Position numbers and translations under genes: made by a program. Of a stretch of 24,448 bases of DNA, positions 1 through 8,569 are shown piece after piece (the first letter of the stretch is position 1; every line of letters starts with the position of its first letter). Under the pieces are notes generated by a model, which saw nothing but the letters and a program-made list of their open reading frames with translations, was not told the DNA's origin and made no database searches. This DNA comes from DATLBY01 sp035526665 (GTDB taxonomy: Bacteria; Acidobacteriota; Terriglobia; Bryobacterales; Bryobacteraceae). Location of the stretch: NCBI GenBank assembly GCA_035526665.1, contig DATLBY010000430.1:1-24448 (forward strand), written 5' to 3'.

Positions 1-75
1 CGATACCCCTTGTTCCAGCCGCCGGACGGCGGCCAGTTTAAACTCCTGCGTGAACTGCCTGCGTGACATTCCCAT
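1..75 (-). CDS. IS3-family transposase OrfA, N-terminal fragment (cut by window edge)
   Basis: Twenty-five codons are visible from the ATG at 75 to the window edge. The peptide reads MGMSRRQFTQEFKLAAVRRL and then EQGVS. This is the typical start of the small helix-turn-helix protein (HTH_Tnp_1, OrfA) of IS3-type elements, which binds the terminal repeats and is normally joined to the DDE transposase OrfB by programmed frameshifting. A second ATG two codons in (69) would give the commoner start MSRRQFTQEF. The gene continues beyond position 1, so whether it is intact is unknown. The family call rests on the short but characteristic (R/K)xFxxEFKxxAVR pattern and on the matching IS end upstream. 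Confidence 0.8.
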   Translation of the reverse strand, partial: MGMSRRQFTQEFKLAAVRRLEQGVS

Positions 76-141
76 GACTCAATTCTCCATTCGTTGAAAA
101 ATGAGTCTTAACTGTTTGTCTCAAAAATGGGGACCAGTCCA
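1..141 (-). mobile_element. Terminal part of an IS3-family insertion sequence
   Basis: The minus strand carries a sequence that looks like an IS3-family end, beginning TGGACTGGTCCCCATTTTTG at about 141 and running inward. The transposase OrfA start codon lies 66 bp further in. IS3-family ends commonly begin with TG followed by a C-rich then T-rich stretch, as here. Only this end is in the window; the rest lies to the left of position 1, so completeness, the second inverted repeat and the target duplication cannot be judged. The outer boundary at 141 is inferred from the TG start of the terminal repeat. Confidence 0.75.
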
Positions 142-558
142 GAGGGTGACTTCGCCGTTGTTCAGTTTTTGTTGCCAGGCTTGTGAAGTTGAGTGGGGGT
201 AAAGGCTTGCCAAGTGGGAGAGCAGGGTTTGTCCATGGTATTTGCTGCTGATGATTGTTGCGTATGGATAGCCCCGATTGAGCACGTCCCTTCAGTGTAT
301 AAGCTATGGCGGCGCGGCGGCCAGAAGGGTTTTGCAATCCATTCGGCGCCGGGGAGCCCAAACTGGCCGAGTGCTTTGACAGCGTAAACCGCGATTGAGG
401 GCGTAGCGTTTACGAATCCACCCGGCCGGATATCATCGCCTAATTCCCGAAGCGGTTTGTAGATAGTGTAAGCGCTCGGGCCGTCACTATTTGAGGTCCG
501 TCGGGGCGGCTCTTTCAGGGCCAGCAACCAACTGCTCGCGCACTTTGCTAAACGAGGT
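142..558. other. Intergenic stretch without a convincing gene
   Basis: This stretch lies between the IS end and the 3' end of the kinase gene. Open frames exist (for example 162-527 on the minus strand from a TTG, and 193-387 on the plus strand), but neither has a ribosome binding site or a recognisable family. It holds one copy of an 18-bp repeat (400-417) that recurs at 4896-4913. It also holds an inverted pair, CGTAAAC at 382-388 and GTTTACG at 408-414. It may be decayed coding sequence. Confidence 0.5.
400..417 (+). repeat. 18-bp direct repeat, left copy
   Basis: GGCGTAGCGTTTACGAAT is identical to 4896-4913 and in the same orientation. One mismatch away, the next three bases (TGA) on the 5' side also match. 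The two copies lie just outside the kinase/beta-helix/ECF block. On the minus strand both copies can be read as F-V-N-A-T-P-S followed four residues later by Tyr, which hints at a shared coding ancestor but may be chance. Confidence 0.8.
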
Positions 559-3090
559 TTACGCCCGTCGGTTTGGCAGTCCCATGCGGCGGAGCAAGTC
601 CTTGAACGGAGGCTCGCCCCGGAGAGGCTGGAGCCGCGGGTCCGAATTCATGTAAACCATGAGAGCCGAATGTTCTTCATAGGCCTTGTTCAGCCACTCG
701 AAGGTCTGTGTCTTGTCGCCGAGTCCGGCATAGACAACGGCAATGTCATAGGGTGAGACATACTTGGTCTTGGAGGCTGCCAGCAGTTCCTCCCGAATCT
801 TCTCCGCCGCTTCCCGATTGCCCAGGCTCGCAAACACATGTGCGATCGACGCGGTTTTCAGCGTACAGTCGAAGGACTTACGAAGCGCGGACAAGGCTTC
901 CTGGAACATACCCTTTTGCTCGTAGGCCCAGCCCATGACCATAAAGGCCCAACCGTCGTCCGGTTTATAGGTCATCGCAAGGCGAGCGTCTTTGATGGCC
1001 TTGTCGTAGTCGTTGGCGTACAGAGCGTGCCAGCCTTGGCAGGCAATCAGGCCGGAGTCGAACGGATCGAGTTCGACGGCCCGGTCGCACTCCCGGACGG
1101 ATTCGTCTCGCCGGTCGACCCATAAGAGAAAGTGCGCGAACCCGTGCCGCACGCCGGCGTTGGCCGGGTCCAGTCGAAGAGCGTGCCGGAAGATTTGTTC
1201 CGCCTCAGACCAGTTCCACTGCTGGTGCAGCCGGCTCATGGCCAAAAATGCGTAAGCGTCAGCCTGGGTCGGATCCAGCTCCACCGCCTTTGAGGCGGCA
1301 TTTTTCATGTTGGTGAACGCCTTACCGGGGGCCTGAAAGCCGAACAGGCCTGGAATGTAGAACGTGCCAGCCAAGCCGGCGAAAGCTGCCGCGTATCCAG
1401 GATCGAGCGCCACGGCCTTGGCATAATCGCCCCGCAGGTACGCCTCATGCGCGGCTGCGTCCAACGGCCGCGCCAGCACCGCCGAGACCTGTGCATTGGG
1501 CCGCAAGCCACGCTCAATGCTTTGAGCGATTGCCTGGGCGATTTCAGATTGTGCGGCCAGAATCTGGCCGAGATCGCGGTTGTAGGCCCCGTTCCAAAGC
1601 GTCGTCTCGTCGCTGGCCCGAATCAACCTTACCGTGATGTGGGCTTGCCCGCCATCCCGCTGCACGCCTCCCTCTACGACATAGTCGGCTTTCAGCTCCC
1701 GCGCGATCTGCTGGATGGCGGCGCCCGTACCCTGGAAATGTTTCACGGAAGTGCGCGCAATCGCACCCAGCCGGTCGGGATAGAGGCGGTTCAGGACCGA
1801 GATCATGTCCTTATGCAGGCCATTAGCCAGAAAGGCCTCTTGGGGATTCCCTCCAACATTTTCGAACGGCAACACGGCGACCAGGATTCTGCGCTCCGGC
1901 GAAAACAGAGACCGGCGCGCCAGGAACACTCCACCTGCCAGACTGGCCGCGCCGGCGCCCGCGGCGGTCAGCATCCAGCGGCGCGTTCGCGCGCCTTCCA
2001 CGGTCGTTTCCGTTTGCTGCCACTCCTCGACATCGGCCGATAGACGCTCGATCGAATGGTATCGGAGCTCGCGGTCCTTTTCCAGAGCTTTTAGAATTAC
2101 CCGCTCCAACTTAGCGGGAATGGCCGTGTTCGCCACCGACGGTTTCACGGGTGCTTCCGTCAGAATCGAGCCCATGATCCCGGCAGGTGTCTTGCCGCGG
2201 AACGGAGGCTGGCGAGTGGCCATCTCATACAGCACAACGCCGAGGGAGAAGATATCGGTGCGAGCGTCCACTTCTTCCCCTACCGTTTGTTCCGGGGACA
2301 TGTAAGCCAGGGTTCCCATAACCGTTCCCGTGACGGTGATGGCCAGAGTGGAAGGGTTATCCGCCGGATGAGCCGCCGCCATGGATGAAGGGAGCGTCTC
2401 TATGCCTCGCTTGGCTAAGCCGAAATCGAGGATTTTGACCTGCCCGCTGTGGGTGACGAAGATATTACCCGGTTTGACATCGCGATGCACGATGTCTTTC
2501 GCATGCGCCGCCTGAAGCGCAGCGCAAACTTGGCGAGTCACCGCAACCAACTCAGGCATTGAAAGCGGCTTTCGGACGATGCGATCCTTGAGTGACTCGC
2601 CTTCGAGCAGTTCCATCACCAGAAACGGCCGCCCTTGATGCTTGCCGACGTCGTGAACCGTGCAAATGTTGGGATGATTCAAGGCTGAGGCCGCGCGAGC
2701 CTCTAGCTCAAACCTCTGCAAGGCTGCCGCATCGTCCGCCACGACACGGGGCAGAAACTTGATGGCTACGTAACGGTCCAGACGTTGGTCGTGAGCTTTG
2801 TAAACCTCACCCATCCCACCTGCGCCGAGAAGCTCGACGACTGTGTAAGGCCCGATCCGTTCGCCCGGTGGCACAATATCGCGAGCTGCCGGCGAGGGGA
2901 TCGCGCCGTATCCGTCCGATTCGAGAAAGCTGGCGGCCAGATCCTCGTTTGCCAGCAGCGACTCCACCTCGCGGCGCAGGGTCTGATCCCCACTGCACAC
3001 TTCGTCCAGAAAGTAGGTCCGCTCCTCGGCGGTTTTCTCGTGCGCGGCGTTAAAGACGCTTTCGATTTGACGCCATCGTTCAGCTAACAT
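559..3090 (-). CDS. Membrane-anchored Ser/Thr protein kinase with TolB-like and TPR tail
   Basis: An 843-residue Hanks-type kinase. Residues 1-75 are the N-terminal segment usual in kinases paired with TIGR02999 ECF factors (MLAERWRQIESVFNAA...). The kinase domain spans about 81-357: glycine loop GAGGMGEV (89-96), Lys111 in AIK, HRDVKPGN (202-209, catalytic Asp204), DFG (222-224) and SPEQ (265-268). All catalytic residues are present, so it should be active. One membrane segment follows (about 372-390), then a TolB/FlgO-like module (about 402-530, starting ILVAVLPFENV) and several TPRs (about 545-835), probably outside the cytoplasm. I start it at the ATG at 3090 because GAGGA lies about 10 nt upstream; an in-frame start at 3162 would add 24 unlikely residues. 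The divergent ECF sigma gene nearby suggests a joint signalling role, but the phosphorylation target is unknown. Confidence 0.93.
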   Translation of the reverse strand: MLAERWRQIESVFNAAHEKTAEERTYFLDEVCSGDQTLRREVESLLANEDLAASFLESDGYGAIPSPAARDIVPPGERIGPYTVVELLGAGGMGEVYKAHDQRLDRYVAIKFLPRVVADDAAALQRFELEARAASALNHPNICTVHDVGKHQGRPFLVMELLEGESLKDRIVRKPLSMPELVAVTRQVCAALQAAHAKDIVHRDVKPGNIFVTHSGQVKILDFGLAKRGIETLPSSMAAAHPADNPSTLAITVTGTVMGTLAYMSPEQTVGEEVDARTDIFSLGVVLYEMATRQPPFRGKTPAGIMGSILTEAPVKPSVANTAIPAKLERVILKALEKDRELRYHSIERLSADVEEWQQTETTVEGARTRRWMLTAAGAGAASLAGGVFLARRSLFSPERRILVAVLPFENVGGNPQEAFLANGLHKDMISVLNRLYPDRLGAIARTSVKHFQGTGAAIQQIARELKADYVVEGGVQRDGGQAHITVRLIRASDETTLWNGAYNRDLGQILAAQSEIAQAIAQSIERGLRPNAQVSAVLARPLDAAAHEAYLRGDYAKAVALDPGYAAAFAGLAGTFYIPGLFGFQAPGKAFTNMKNAASKAVELDPTQADAYAFLAMSRLHQQWNWSEAEQIFRHALRLDPANAGVRHGFAHFLLWVDRRDESVRECDRAVELDPFDSGLIACQGWHALYANDYDKAIKDARLAMTYKPDDGWAFMVMGWAYEQKGMFQEALSALRKSFDCTLKTASIAHVFASLGNREAAEKIREELLAASKTKYVSPYDIAVVYAGLGDKTQTFEWLNKAYEEHSALMVYMNSDPRLQPLRGEPPFKDLLRRMGLPNRRA

Positions 3091-3142
3091 ACCCGCGTTC
3101 CTCGCGTGTATTGAAACGACGCAGCTCCAGACTTGTTGGGCA

Positions 3143-3151
3143 ATTCTATCA
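3143..3151 (-). promoter_or_regulatory. Possible extended -10 promoter of the kinase gene
   Basis: The minus strand reads TGATAGAAT, an extended -10 (TGn) with one mismatch to TATAAT, about 53 nt upstream of the kinase ATG. I see no good -35. The TG part overlaps the 8-bp palindrome TCACGTGA (3149-3156), a possible operator. Confidence 0.3.
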
Positions 3152-3183
3152 CGTGAACGCAAATCCTGTATGGGCCAGGGGAC

Positions 3184-4173
3184 TTACGGGAGCCCGCACA
3201 AACCTGGATGGCTGGAGGTTTGACAGGAGTTGGCTTCGAACCGGATCTGACCGGTACCGTCCCAAAGAATGTCCAGGTTGGGGGTGCGGCTGATAAAGTT
3301 GTCTATCACCGTCACGCTAGTGGATGTACGGACGTGGATGCCCAGCCCGCAGGGTCCCGTCGCGCAAAAAGCTGGATTGGCGACTTTCACCAGTTCACCC
3401 ACGCGGCCGGAGGCGCTCCTCACCCGATTTCCCTCGATCCACGTGCCCGGCGTATTGCGGTTTTCGATGCCCCACTGCCCGTTTCCCACGAAGTCGTTAT
3501 CGATCACCAGATTACCCGAGCCCGAATCGACCATCATCAGCCCCGCCAGGCCGTTGCGGTAAGCGACGTTCTGGTTTATAAAGTTTGCCTTCGCCTTCGG
3601 GCCGAACAGCATGATGCCACACGAGGATCCGCCAGAATCGTTCTCCCAAGTACGGTTAAATCGCACCGTGTTGCCGGCAGAATCCACTAGGAAGATGCCC
3701 ATCATGTCGTTCCGGGTGATCTGATTGTTTTCGATGACGTTGTAATTCGCATTCAAGAGCAAAATTCCGTTGCCCATCCCGCTCTGTATGTTGCCGTTCG
3801 GCAGTTGCACGGTAGGCCCCATGCCGAAATCGCGCACCGTGAAACCTCGCAGCAACACGTTGTCGACGTCTTCCAGATGGAAGCCGTCCACTTCCATGTG
3901 ATCTCCTTGCAGCACCACTTCCTCGGCATGCGATATCGCGATCAGCCGGATTGCATCCTTGTCATGCCCCTTGATCAGCACCGTCTTGGAATACGTGCCT
4001 GGGCACACTAGAATCGTATCGCCCATGCGAGCTTTGGCCACCGCCTCCTGTATGGTTCTGAATGCGCCCGCGCACTGTCGGCCATCGTCGTCTACGAAGT
4101 ACGTTTGTCCCGCGTAAGCCGCTGAGGCGATCGCGAGCGTTAAATAGATACACGGAGTCTTGAGTAAATTCAT
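3184..4173 (-). CDS. Exported right-handed parallel beta-helix protein
   Basis: A 329-residue protein with an N-terminal signal peptide (hydrophobic residues about 5-21, probable cleavage AYA-GQ). Residues 35-65 (AFRTIQEAVAKARMGDTILV, then CPGTY) are the usual entry motif of pectate-lyase-like/NosD-like beta-helix proteins. The rest carries repeated N- and G-rich rungs (NGILLLNANYNVIENNQI, NGLAGLMMVDSGSGNLVI, WIEGNRVRSA) typical of PbH1 repeats. Late cysteines (270, 275, 317, 326) could form disulfides. Such folds bind or cleave polysaccharides, but I cannot assign a catalytic centre. The ATG at 4173 is preceded by a strong AAGGAGAG; an upstream in-frame ATG at 4218 would spoil the signal peptide. 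It lies between the kinase (same strand, 93 bp downstream) and the divergent ECF sigma gene, so it may be a target of that regulatory pair (inference). Confidence 0.85.
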   Translation of the reverse strand: MNLLKTPCIYLTLAIASAAYAGQTYFVDDDGRQCAGAFRTIQEAVAKARMGDTILVCPGTYSKTVLIKGHDKDAIRLIAISHAEEVVLQGDHMEVDGFHLEDVDNVLLRGFTVRDFGMGPTVQLPNGNIQSGMGNGILLLNANYNVIENNQITRNDMMGIFLVDSAGNTVRFNRTWENDSGGSSCGIMLFGPKAKANFINQNVAYRNGLAGLMMVDSGSGNLVIDNDFVGNGQWGIENRNTPGTWIEGNRVRSASGRVGELVKVANPAFCATGPCGLGIHVRTSTSVTVIDNFISRTPNLDILWDGTGQIRFEANSCQTSSHPGLCGLP

Positions 4174-4286
4174 CGGTTCTCTCCTTGTTGGCGGGAGCCG
4201 GTCGCGCTTCCTACACAAAAGCCAGCCCTGCTCGTCATGAATACCGTGAACTGGAGCTGAAAACCGTCATGGGGAGATTTCATAGG

Positions 4287-4292
4287 TATAAT
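4287..4292 (+). promoter_or_regulatory. Perfect TATAAT -10 element before the ECF sigma gene
   Basis: TATAAT lies 12 nt before the ATG at 4305. A -35 at 17-bp spacing would be CCGTCA (4264-4269), a weak match. Transcription would begin near 4299, giving an almost leaderless mRNA, which would explain why no Shine-Dalgarno sequence is seen before the chosen ATG. Confidence 0.4.
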
Positions 4293-4304
4293 TCACAAAC
4301 GACC

Positions 4305-4868
4305 ATGACGACCGGCGCGCGGGACATATCAGGATTGCTGGCGGCCTGGAGCAAAGGCGACGAAGCCGCCCTGAATGAACTCATGCCGCTGGTTTACCAG
4401 GATCTCCGCGGAATCGCCCGGAAGCACTTGGGCCGCCGTGGACCAGGGCAGATCGTCCAATCCGGAACGCTGGCGCACGAGGCCTACCTTAAGTTAGTTC
4501 ACACCCGGGGTATTCATTGCCAGAATCGCGCCCACTTTTTTGCTCTATGCGCCCAGATGATCCGCCGAATTCTGGTGGACCATGCGCGGCATCGTCGGTA
4601 CGCCAAGCGAGGCGGGGGCGAGCCGCATATTCCCTTGGACGAGGCGCTGCTGGGGACTCGGGCGCGGGGAGTAGAGGTCGAGGCTTTGGATGACGCTCTC
4701 ACGGCGTTGTCCAAGATCGATCCTCGCAAAACCCGGGTCGTCGAGTTGCGCTACTTCGGAGGACTTAGCCTCGAAGAGACCGCCGAGGTTCTGGAGATTT
4801 CGCCGGAGACAGTTACGCGCGACTGGAAGCTGGCGAAGACCTGGCTATTTCGCGAGCTTAGCGCCTAG
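4305..4868 (+). CDS. ECF-type RNA polymerase sigma factor, TIGR02999-like
   Basis: A 187-residue sigma-70 family factor. Region 2 spans about 23-95 (LMPLVYQDLRGIARKHL, HFFALCAQMIRRILVDHARH) and region 4 about 128-183 (VVELRYFGGLSLEETAEVL, then ISPETVTRDWKLAKTWL). The long insert after the HARHRR motif and the ITGLLAAW-type beginning (here ISGLLAAWSKGDEAALNEL) are typical of the TIGR02999 group, common in Acidobacteria and Planctomycetes and usually paired with Ser/Thr kinases rather than classical anti-sigma factors. No anti-sigma gene is visible. The ATG at 4305 matches family starts. An in-frame ATG at 4269 is possible but would place the TATAAT inside the gene. It is divergent from the beta-helix gene, with 131 bp between the start codons. 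Confidence 0.92.
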   Translation: MTTGARDISGLLAAWSKGDEAALNELMPLVYQDLRGIARKHLGRRGPGQIVQSGTLAHEAYLKLVHTRGIHCQNRAHFFALCAQMIRRILVDHARHRRYAKRGGGEPHIPLDEALLGTRARGVEVEALDDALTALSKIDPRKTRVVELRYFGGLSLEETAEVLEISPETVTRDWKLAKTWLFRELSA

Positions 4869-4895
4869 TTGGAACTTGAATAGATCCTCGCTGAC

Positions 4896-4913
4896 GGCGT
4901 AGCGTTTACGAAT
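4896..4913 (+). repeat. 18-bp direct repeat, right copy
   Basis: Identical to 400-417. It lies 28 bp after the ECF sigma stop codon, in the 218-bp convergent gap before the receptor gene. I recognise no gene or clear terminator in that gap. Confidence 0.8.
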
Positions 4914-5086
4914 GACCTCGTCGCCCCAGGCGCTGGATCACCTTCACCGCAATGATCATACGATTTTAGATGCGGGTGCTGGACGGGCTACAGCGACGGT
5001 GCGGCGGAAGTGCATGGTCCGGCAGAGCGATTGCCAATCGGCCGCAGATTGACAAGCTGCCCCACAGGCAAGTGACCCGAATGCAT

Positions 5087-8000
5087 TCAGAAAATGAGCC
5101 GAAGCGATCCCTGCATACTGCGCGGGTCGCGGGTCCCGGTGAGGGCGCCGAACCTGGTATTCACCTGGTTGCCCGCAAGGTCGAATCTCGCCCCCGTATC
5201 CACACTAGTGAACTGGGTATGGTTGAACGCGTTGTACATCTCCCAGCGGAACTGAAGCCGCGCTCTCTCCCGTATGGGAAAGTTCTTGAAGATCGAGAGA
5301 TCCACGTTATTGATTCCCGGGCCGCGGAAAACGTCCTTGGGCGCATTGCCGATCGTTCCCTGAGCCGGCCGGGCAAAGACCGTGGGATCGAAGAAGCGGT
5401 CCAGCGTCCGTTCGCTTCGCGCGAGTTGCGGATTGCTCCTGACCACCACCCGCGCACCATCCCCGCCGCCTGTGATATCCGCTCCGTCCACTGTGCTGAA
5501 TCCGATACCCATCGGCGGACCGCTCACCAACGAGGCGATGCCGGATAGCTGCCAGTTGTCGAGCACCGTCCGGACCAAGACGTTGTTCCATGCGCCGCTT
5601 GCCTTCGGTAGATCCCAGAGCCAGTTGGCCACCAGGTTGTGCGTGCGATCATAACCGGCCTTGCCATAGTTCCACACGCGGATTGGAGTATAACGGGCCA
5701 CCGTGCCTCCATCGCTATCGGTGTAGTCCATGGCCTTGGACCAGGTCCACGCCGCTCCGAACTCAATCCCGCGCGAGAAACGCCGGTTCATCTGCACCTG
5801 CAGGGAGTTGTAATTCGAAGTGCTGGCGTTCTCCTGGTAATTGATGCTGCCATAGCCGGGATACGGGCGGAAGAAGTTATCGGGCAGCGGCCGGCCCGTG
5901 GTGGGGTCCTGATTCTCGGGACGGAAGCGGGCGCCGTCGGGCACTAAATTCAGATCCCGTCTTTGGAACAGATGCCGGCCGAGGGATCCCACATACGCGA
6001 CGTCGAGCACGGTATGGAAACCGATATCGCGCTGGACTCCCAGGCTGAAGTTATAGACGGCGGGCGTCTCACCCGAACGGGCGGAAGCGGTTACGGAAGA
6101 AGGAAACAGGACCGAACCGCTATTGATGAAGCTGTTCAGGTTGCCATAGAAGATGCTGGGTGTGAACTGCACCGGCGGGTTGGTGGCCAGATTGCCGATG
6201 ATGCCGCCTCCCGGCCGCGTATTGTAGAAGATGCCGAAACCGCCGCGGATGGCTGTCTTTGAATCGCCGAAAACGTCGTAGGCAAAACCGGCACGAGGCC
6301 CAAACAGGACGCCCTGATTTTCCAGGAAGCCGCGGGGGTAGGAGCTATCGGCCGCGGTGACCATACCGTTGATGGGGTCGCCGGAGCCGGGCACGATGGC
6401 GCCGATCATGACGACGGGCGCGAACTCGCCCGTGGCCGGATTGCGAGCAACACGCTGGCCTTGCGCATTGATGGCCGGCTGGAACAGGGTGACCCGCTTG
6501 GCGGCATTGAAACGTTCGAGCGCGAAATTCGCCGCCTGTTTATCAGCCTGGTAGTAGGGCGTGTACCATGTGAACCGCATGCCGTAGTCCAGCGTCAGCT
6601 TGCGGTTGACTTTCCAGTTGTCCTGCAAATACCATTCGGCCGTGGTTCCGCGCGCCTGCGTGCCCGGCCGTGTGGTGGATTCCGAGTAAGAAGCGAAGTT
6701 GCCAATCAGAGCGTTTGCGTAAGCCCAGTTGGTATCGCTCGGATTGTTTACGTCGCGGCCGAAACTGAAGCTACCCGGGAACGTACCCCGTTCTCCTTCA
6801 TAGTTGCGCGCCCGTTCCGCATAGAACCCTGCCTTCCACGTATGGCTGCGCCACACTTTGCTGAGCCCATCAGAAAAGGTGAAGACCGTGTCCGCGCCGC
6901 GGACCGGGAAGCGCGAATCCGTGGAGAATCCGGCGGCGTTCGGCACGCCTCCAAACGAGGCCCAGGGGATCAGATTGTAGGGGTTGTTCTGCGGGTAGAA
7001 TTGCGGCAGAGTCATGCCGAGTTTCCTGCGGTCCAAGCGGTCGATGTCCTCCTGGCTGCGCGGCGGCCCCCACTCGTAGTTGTGATGCGCTCCCATGGAG
7101 AATTCATTCACCAGCGTGGGACTGAGCAGGTTGGTCAGAGTATAGACGCCGGCGTCGTCCGTATATTTGTAATGCCCGGAAAGCATGCCCCAGTTCGCCG
7201 CCCCGGCGGCCACGGCATAGCCCTGATCGTCTTCACGCCAGGTAGTGCCGCGAAAATACATACGCACTTTACTGCTCGCGTAATAATCGATGCGGGCCAC
7301 TTCCTGCCGCTTGGGGCTAAAGAGGCTTTCCTGGAAGTTGTAGTTGTAATTGCCCCGTGTAATGGCACGGTCGAAGGCGTTCGGCAGTGGAAAAACGCTC
7401 AGCAGCTTCTGCCCGTTAAGATCGATACGGCTCTGCGGAACTATGCGGTCCGGGAATGGGGCTCCGGTGACGGGGTCGCGGATCACCACCGGCTGGCCAT
7501 TCAATTCGAGCGTCTGCGAAAAGTTTCCGGCGCGCTCCAACTGGGTCGGTACCGTGACTTGCCGCAGCGGCTGGGGGGTTTCGGTGCGATGGATCTCCTG
7601 TGAGAAAAAGAAGAATAGTTTATCTTTGCCGCTGTTGAACTTTCCAGGGATGTAAATGGGTCCGCCCAGCGTATACCCTCCGGTGGCAAAGCGGTAGCGC
7701 GGCTTCGGGATTTTGTTCAGATTATTGAAAAAGCTGTTGGCATTGAACTGCTCGTGCCGTTTGTAAATGTAGCCGGTACCATGGAAGTCTTTGGTGCCCG
7801 ACTTGGTTACCGCGTTCACCATGGCGCCGGCGTTACGTCCGTATTCCGCCTGGTAATTGTTCAGTAGGACCTTGACCTCGCTGATGGCGTCCATATTAAT
7901 CGGGCTACCGAGCCATTCGGTGGAGCCGAGGTCGTTTCCAAAAAGCCCATCGACACTCATGCTGTTAAAGGTGTTGCGGACGCCCTGAATCGTGGGACCG

Positions 8001-8569
8001 CGGCTTCGGGTGAGCGTAGTGGGATCGTCGGTATAGACGACGCCCGGCAGCACGCGCAGGAGCCCCACGAAATCACGGGCCCGGCTCATGAGCGTTTCCA
8101 TTTGCGTACTGGTGAGAACAGCCGAACGTTCCTGGCTGCTGGTCTGCACGGGCGTGCCCTGCGCCGTCACCGTCACCGAGTCGGATACGGTACCGATCTC
8201 CAATGAGAGTATGCCTACGGCCAGCCGCTCGGAGGCCGTGACAGTGAGATTCCTCTTCTCCAGGCGTTTAAATCCCTGGGATTCTACCCCGACCGTGTAC
8301 CGGCCCGGTTGCACCGCCGTGAATACGAAGTCACCGGTTGCATCCGTCGAAGCTTTGCGGGCCTCACCGGTGGCTTCGCTGGTGAGCGTGACAATCGCGC
8401 CCGGGATTAATTGGCCGCTGGAATCCGCCACGCTTCCCGAGACAACTCCGGTGACCGTTTGTGCAATAGCGGTTGGCAGGAGTAGGGCCCCTGCGATTAC
8501 GCAGACGATACAGTTGTAAAGAAGGCCTTTGACCTTGGGAGAATCGTGAGGGCCGGATGGGGTAAGCAT
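5087..8569 (-). CDS. Oar-like TonB-dependent outer-membrane receptor
   Basis: A 1160-residue outer-membrane protein. Its signal peptide is about 1-36 (cleavage near AIA-QT). An Ig-like carboxypeptidase-regulatory domain spans about 41-130 (GVVSGSVADSSGQLIPGAIV ... GDFVFTAVQPGRYTV). A plug domain spans about 150-290 (PTIQGVRNTFNSMSVDG, VLLNNYQAEYGRNAGAMVNA, VTKSGTKDFHGTGY), followed by a long beta-barrel ending in SLRLIF, with the C-terminal Phe used for outer-membrane insertion. This layout is that of the large TonB-dependent (Oar/CarboxypepD_reg) receptors abundant in Acidobacteria. The substrate cannot be read from the sequence, and no SusD-like partner is present. AGAGAGG precedes the ATG at 8569. 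It appears to be transcribed alone. Confidence 0.93.
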   Translation of the reverse strand: MLTPSGPHDSPKVKGLLYNCIVCVIAGALLLPTAIAQTVTGVVSGSVADSSGQLIPGAIVTLTSEATGEARKASTDATGDFVFTAVQPGRYTVGVESQGFKRLEKRNLTVTASERLAVGILSLEIGTVSDSVTVTAQGTPVQTSSQERSAVLTSTQMETLMSRARDFVGLLRVLPGVVYTDDPTTLTRSRGPTIQGVRNTFNSMSVDGLFGNDLGSTEWLGSPINMDAISEVKVLLNNYQAEYGRNAGAMVNAVTKSGTKDFHGTGYIYKRHEQFNANSFFNNLNKIPKPRYRFATGGYTLGGPIYIPGKFNSGKDKLFFFFSQEIHRTETPQPLRQVTVPTQLERAGNFSQTLELNGQPVVIRDPVTGAPFPDRIVPQSRIDLNGQKLLSVFPLPNAFDRAITRGNYNYNFQESLFSPKRQEVARIDYYASSKVRMYFRGTTWREDDQGYAVAAGAANWGMLSGHYKYTDDAGVYTLTNLLSPTLVNEFSMGAHHNYEWGPPRSQEDIDRLDRRKLGMTLPQFYPQNNPYNLIPWASFGGVPNAAGFSTDSRFPVRGADTVFTFSDGLSKVWRSHTWKAGFYAERARNYEGERGTFPGSFSFGRDVNNPSDTNWAYANALIGNFASYSESTTRPGTQARGTTAEWYLQDNWKVNRKLTLDYGMRFTWYTPYYQADKQAANFALERFNAAKRVTLFQPAINAQGQRVARNPATGEFAPVVMIGAIVPGSGDPINGMVTAADSSYPRGFLENQGVLFGPRAGFAYDVFGDSKTAIRGGFGIFYNTRPGGGIIGNLATNPPVQFTPSIFYGNLNSFINSGSVLFPSSVTASARSGETPAVYNFSLGVQRDIGFHTVLDVAYVGSLGRHLFQRRDLNLVPDGARFRPENQDPTTGRPLPDNFFRPYPGYGSINYQENASTSNYNSLQVQMNRRFSRGIEFGAAWTWSKAMDYTDSDGGTVARYTPIRVWNYGKAGYDRTHNLVANWLWDLPKASGAWNNVLVRTVLDNWQLSGIASLVSGPPMGIGFSTVDGADITGGGDGARVVVRSNPQLARSERTLDRFFDPTVFARPAQGTIGNAPKDVFRGPGINNVDLSIFKNFPIRERARLQFRWEMYNAFNHTQFTSVDTGARFDLAGNQVNTRFGALTGTRDPRSMQGSLRLIF

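Noticed and set aside
162..527. 121-codon open frame on the minus strand downstream of the kinase
   Set aside because: It begins with TTG without a ribosome site and shows no family resemblance; kept only as a possible decayed remnant containing the 18-bp repeat.
1447..2043. 198-codon open frame on the plus strand
   Set aside because: Antisense to the kinase's membrane and TolB-like region; no independent support.
5028..5040. Short palindrome CGATTGCCAATCG in the ECF/receptor convergent gap
   Set aside because: Only five usable stem pairs and no T-run; too weak to call a terminator.
6461..7603. 380-codon open frame on the plus strand
   Set aside because: It lies fully antisense to the well-supported receptor gene and has no family motif or ribosome site; long antisense frames are common in GC-rich genes.
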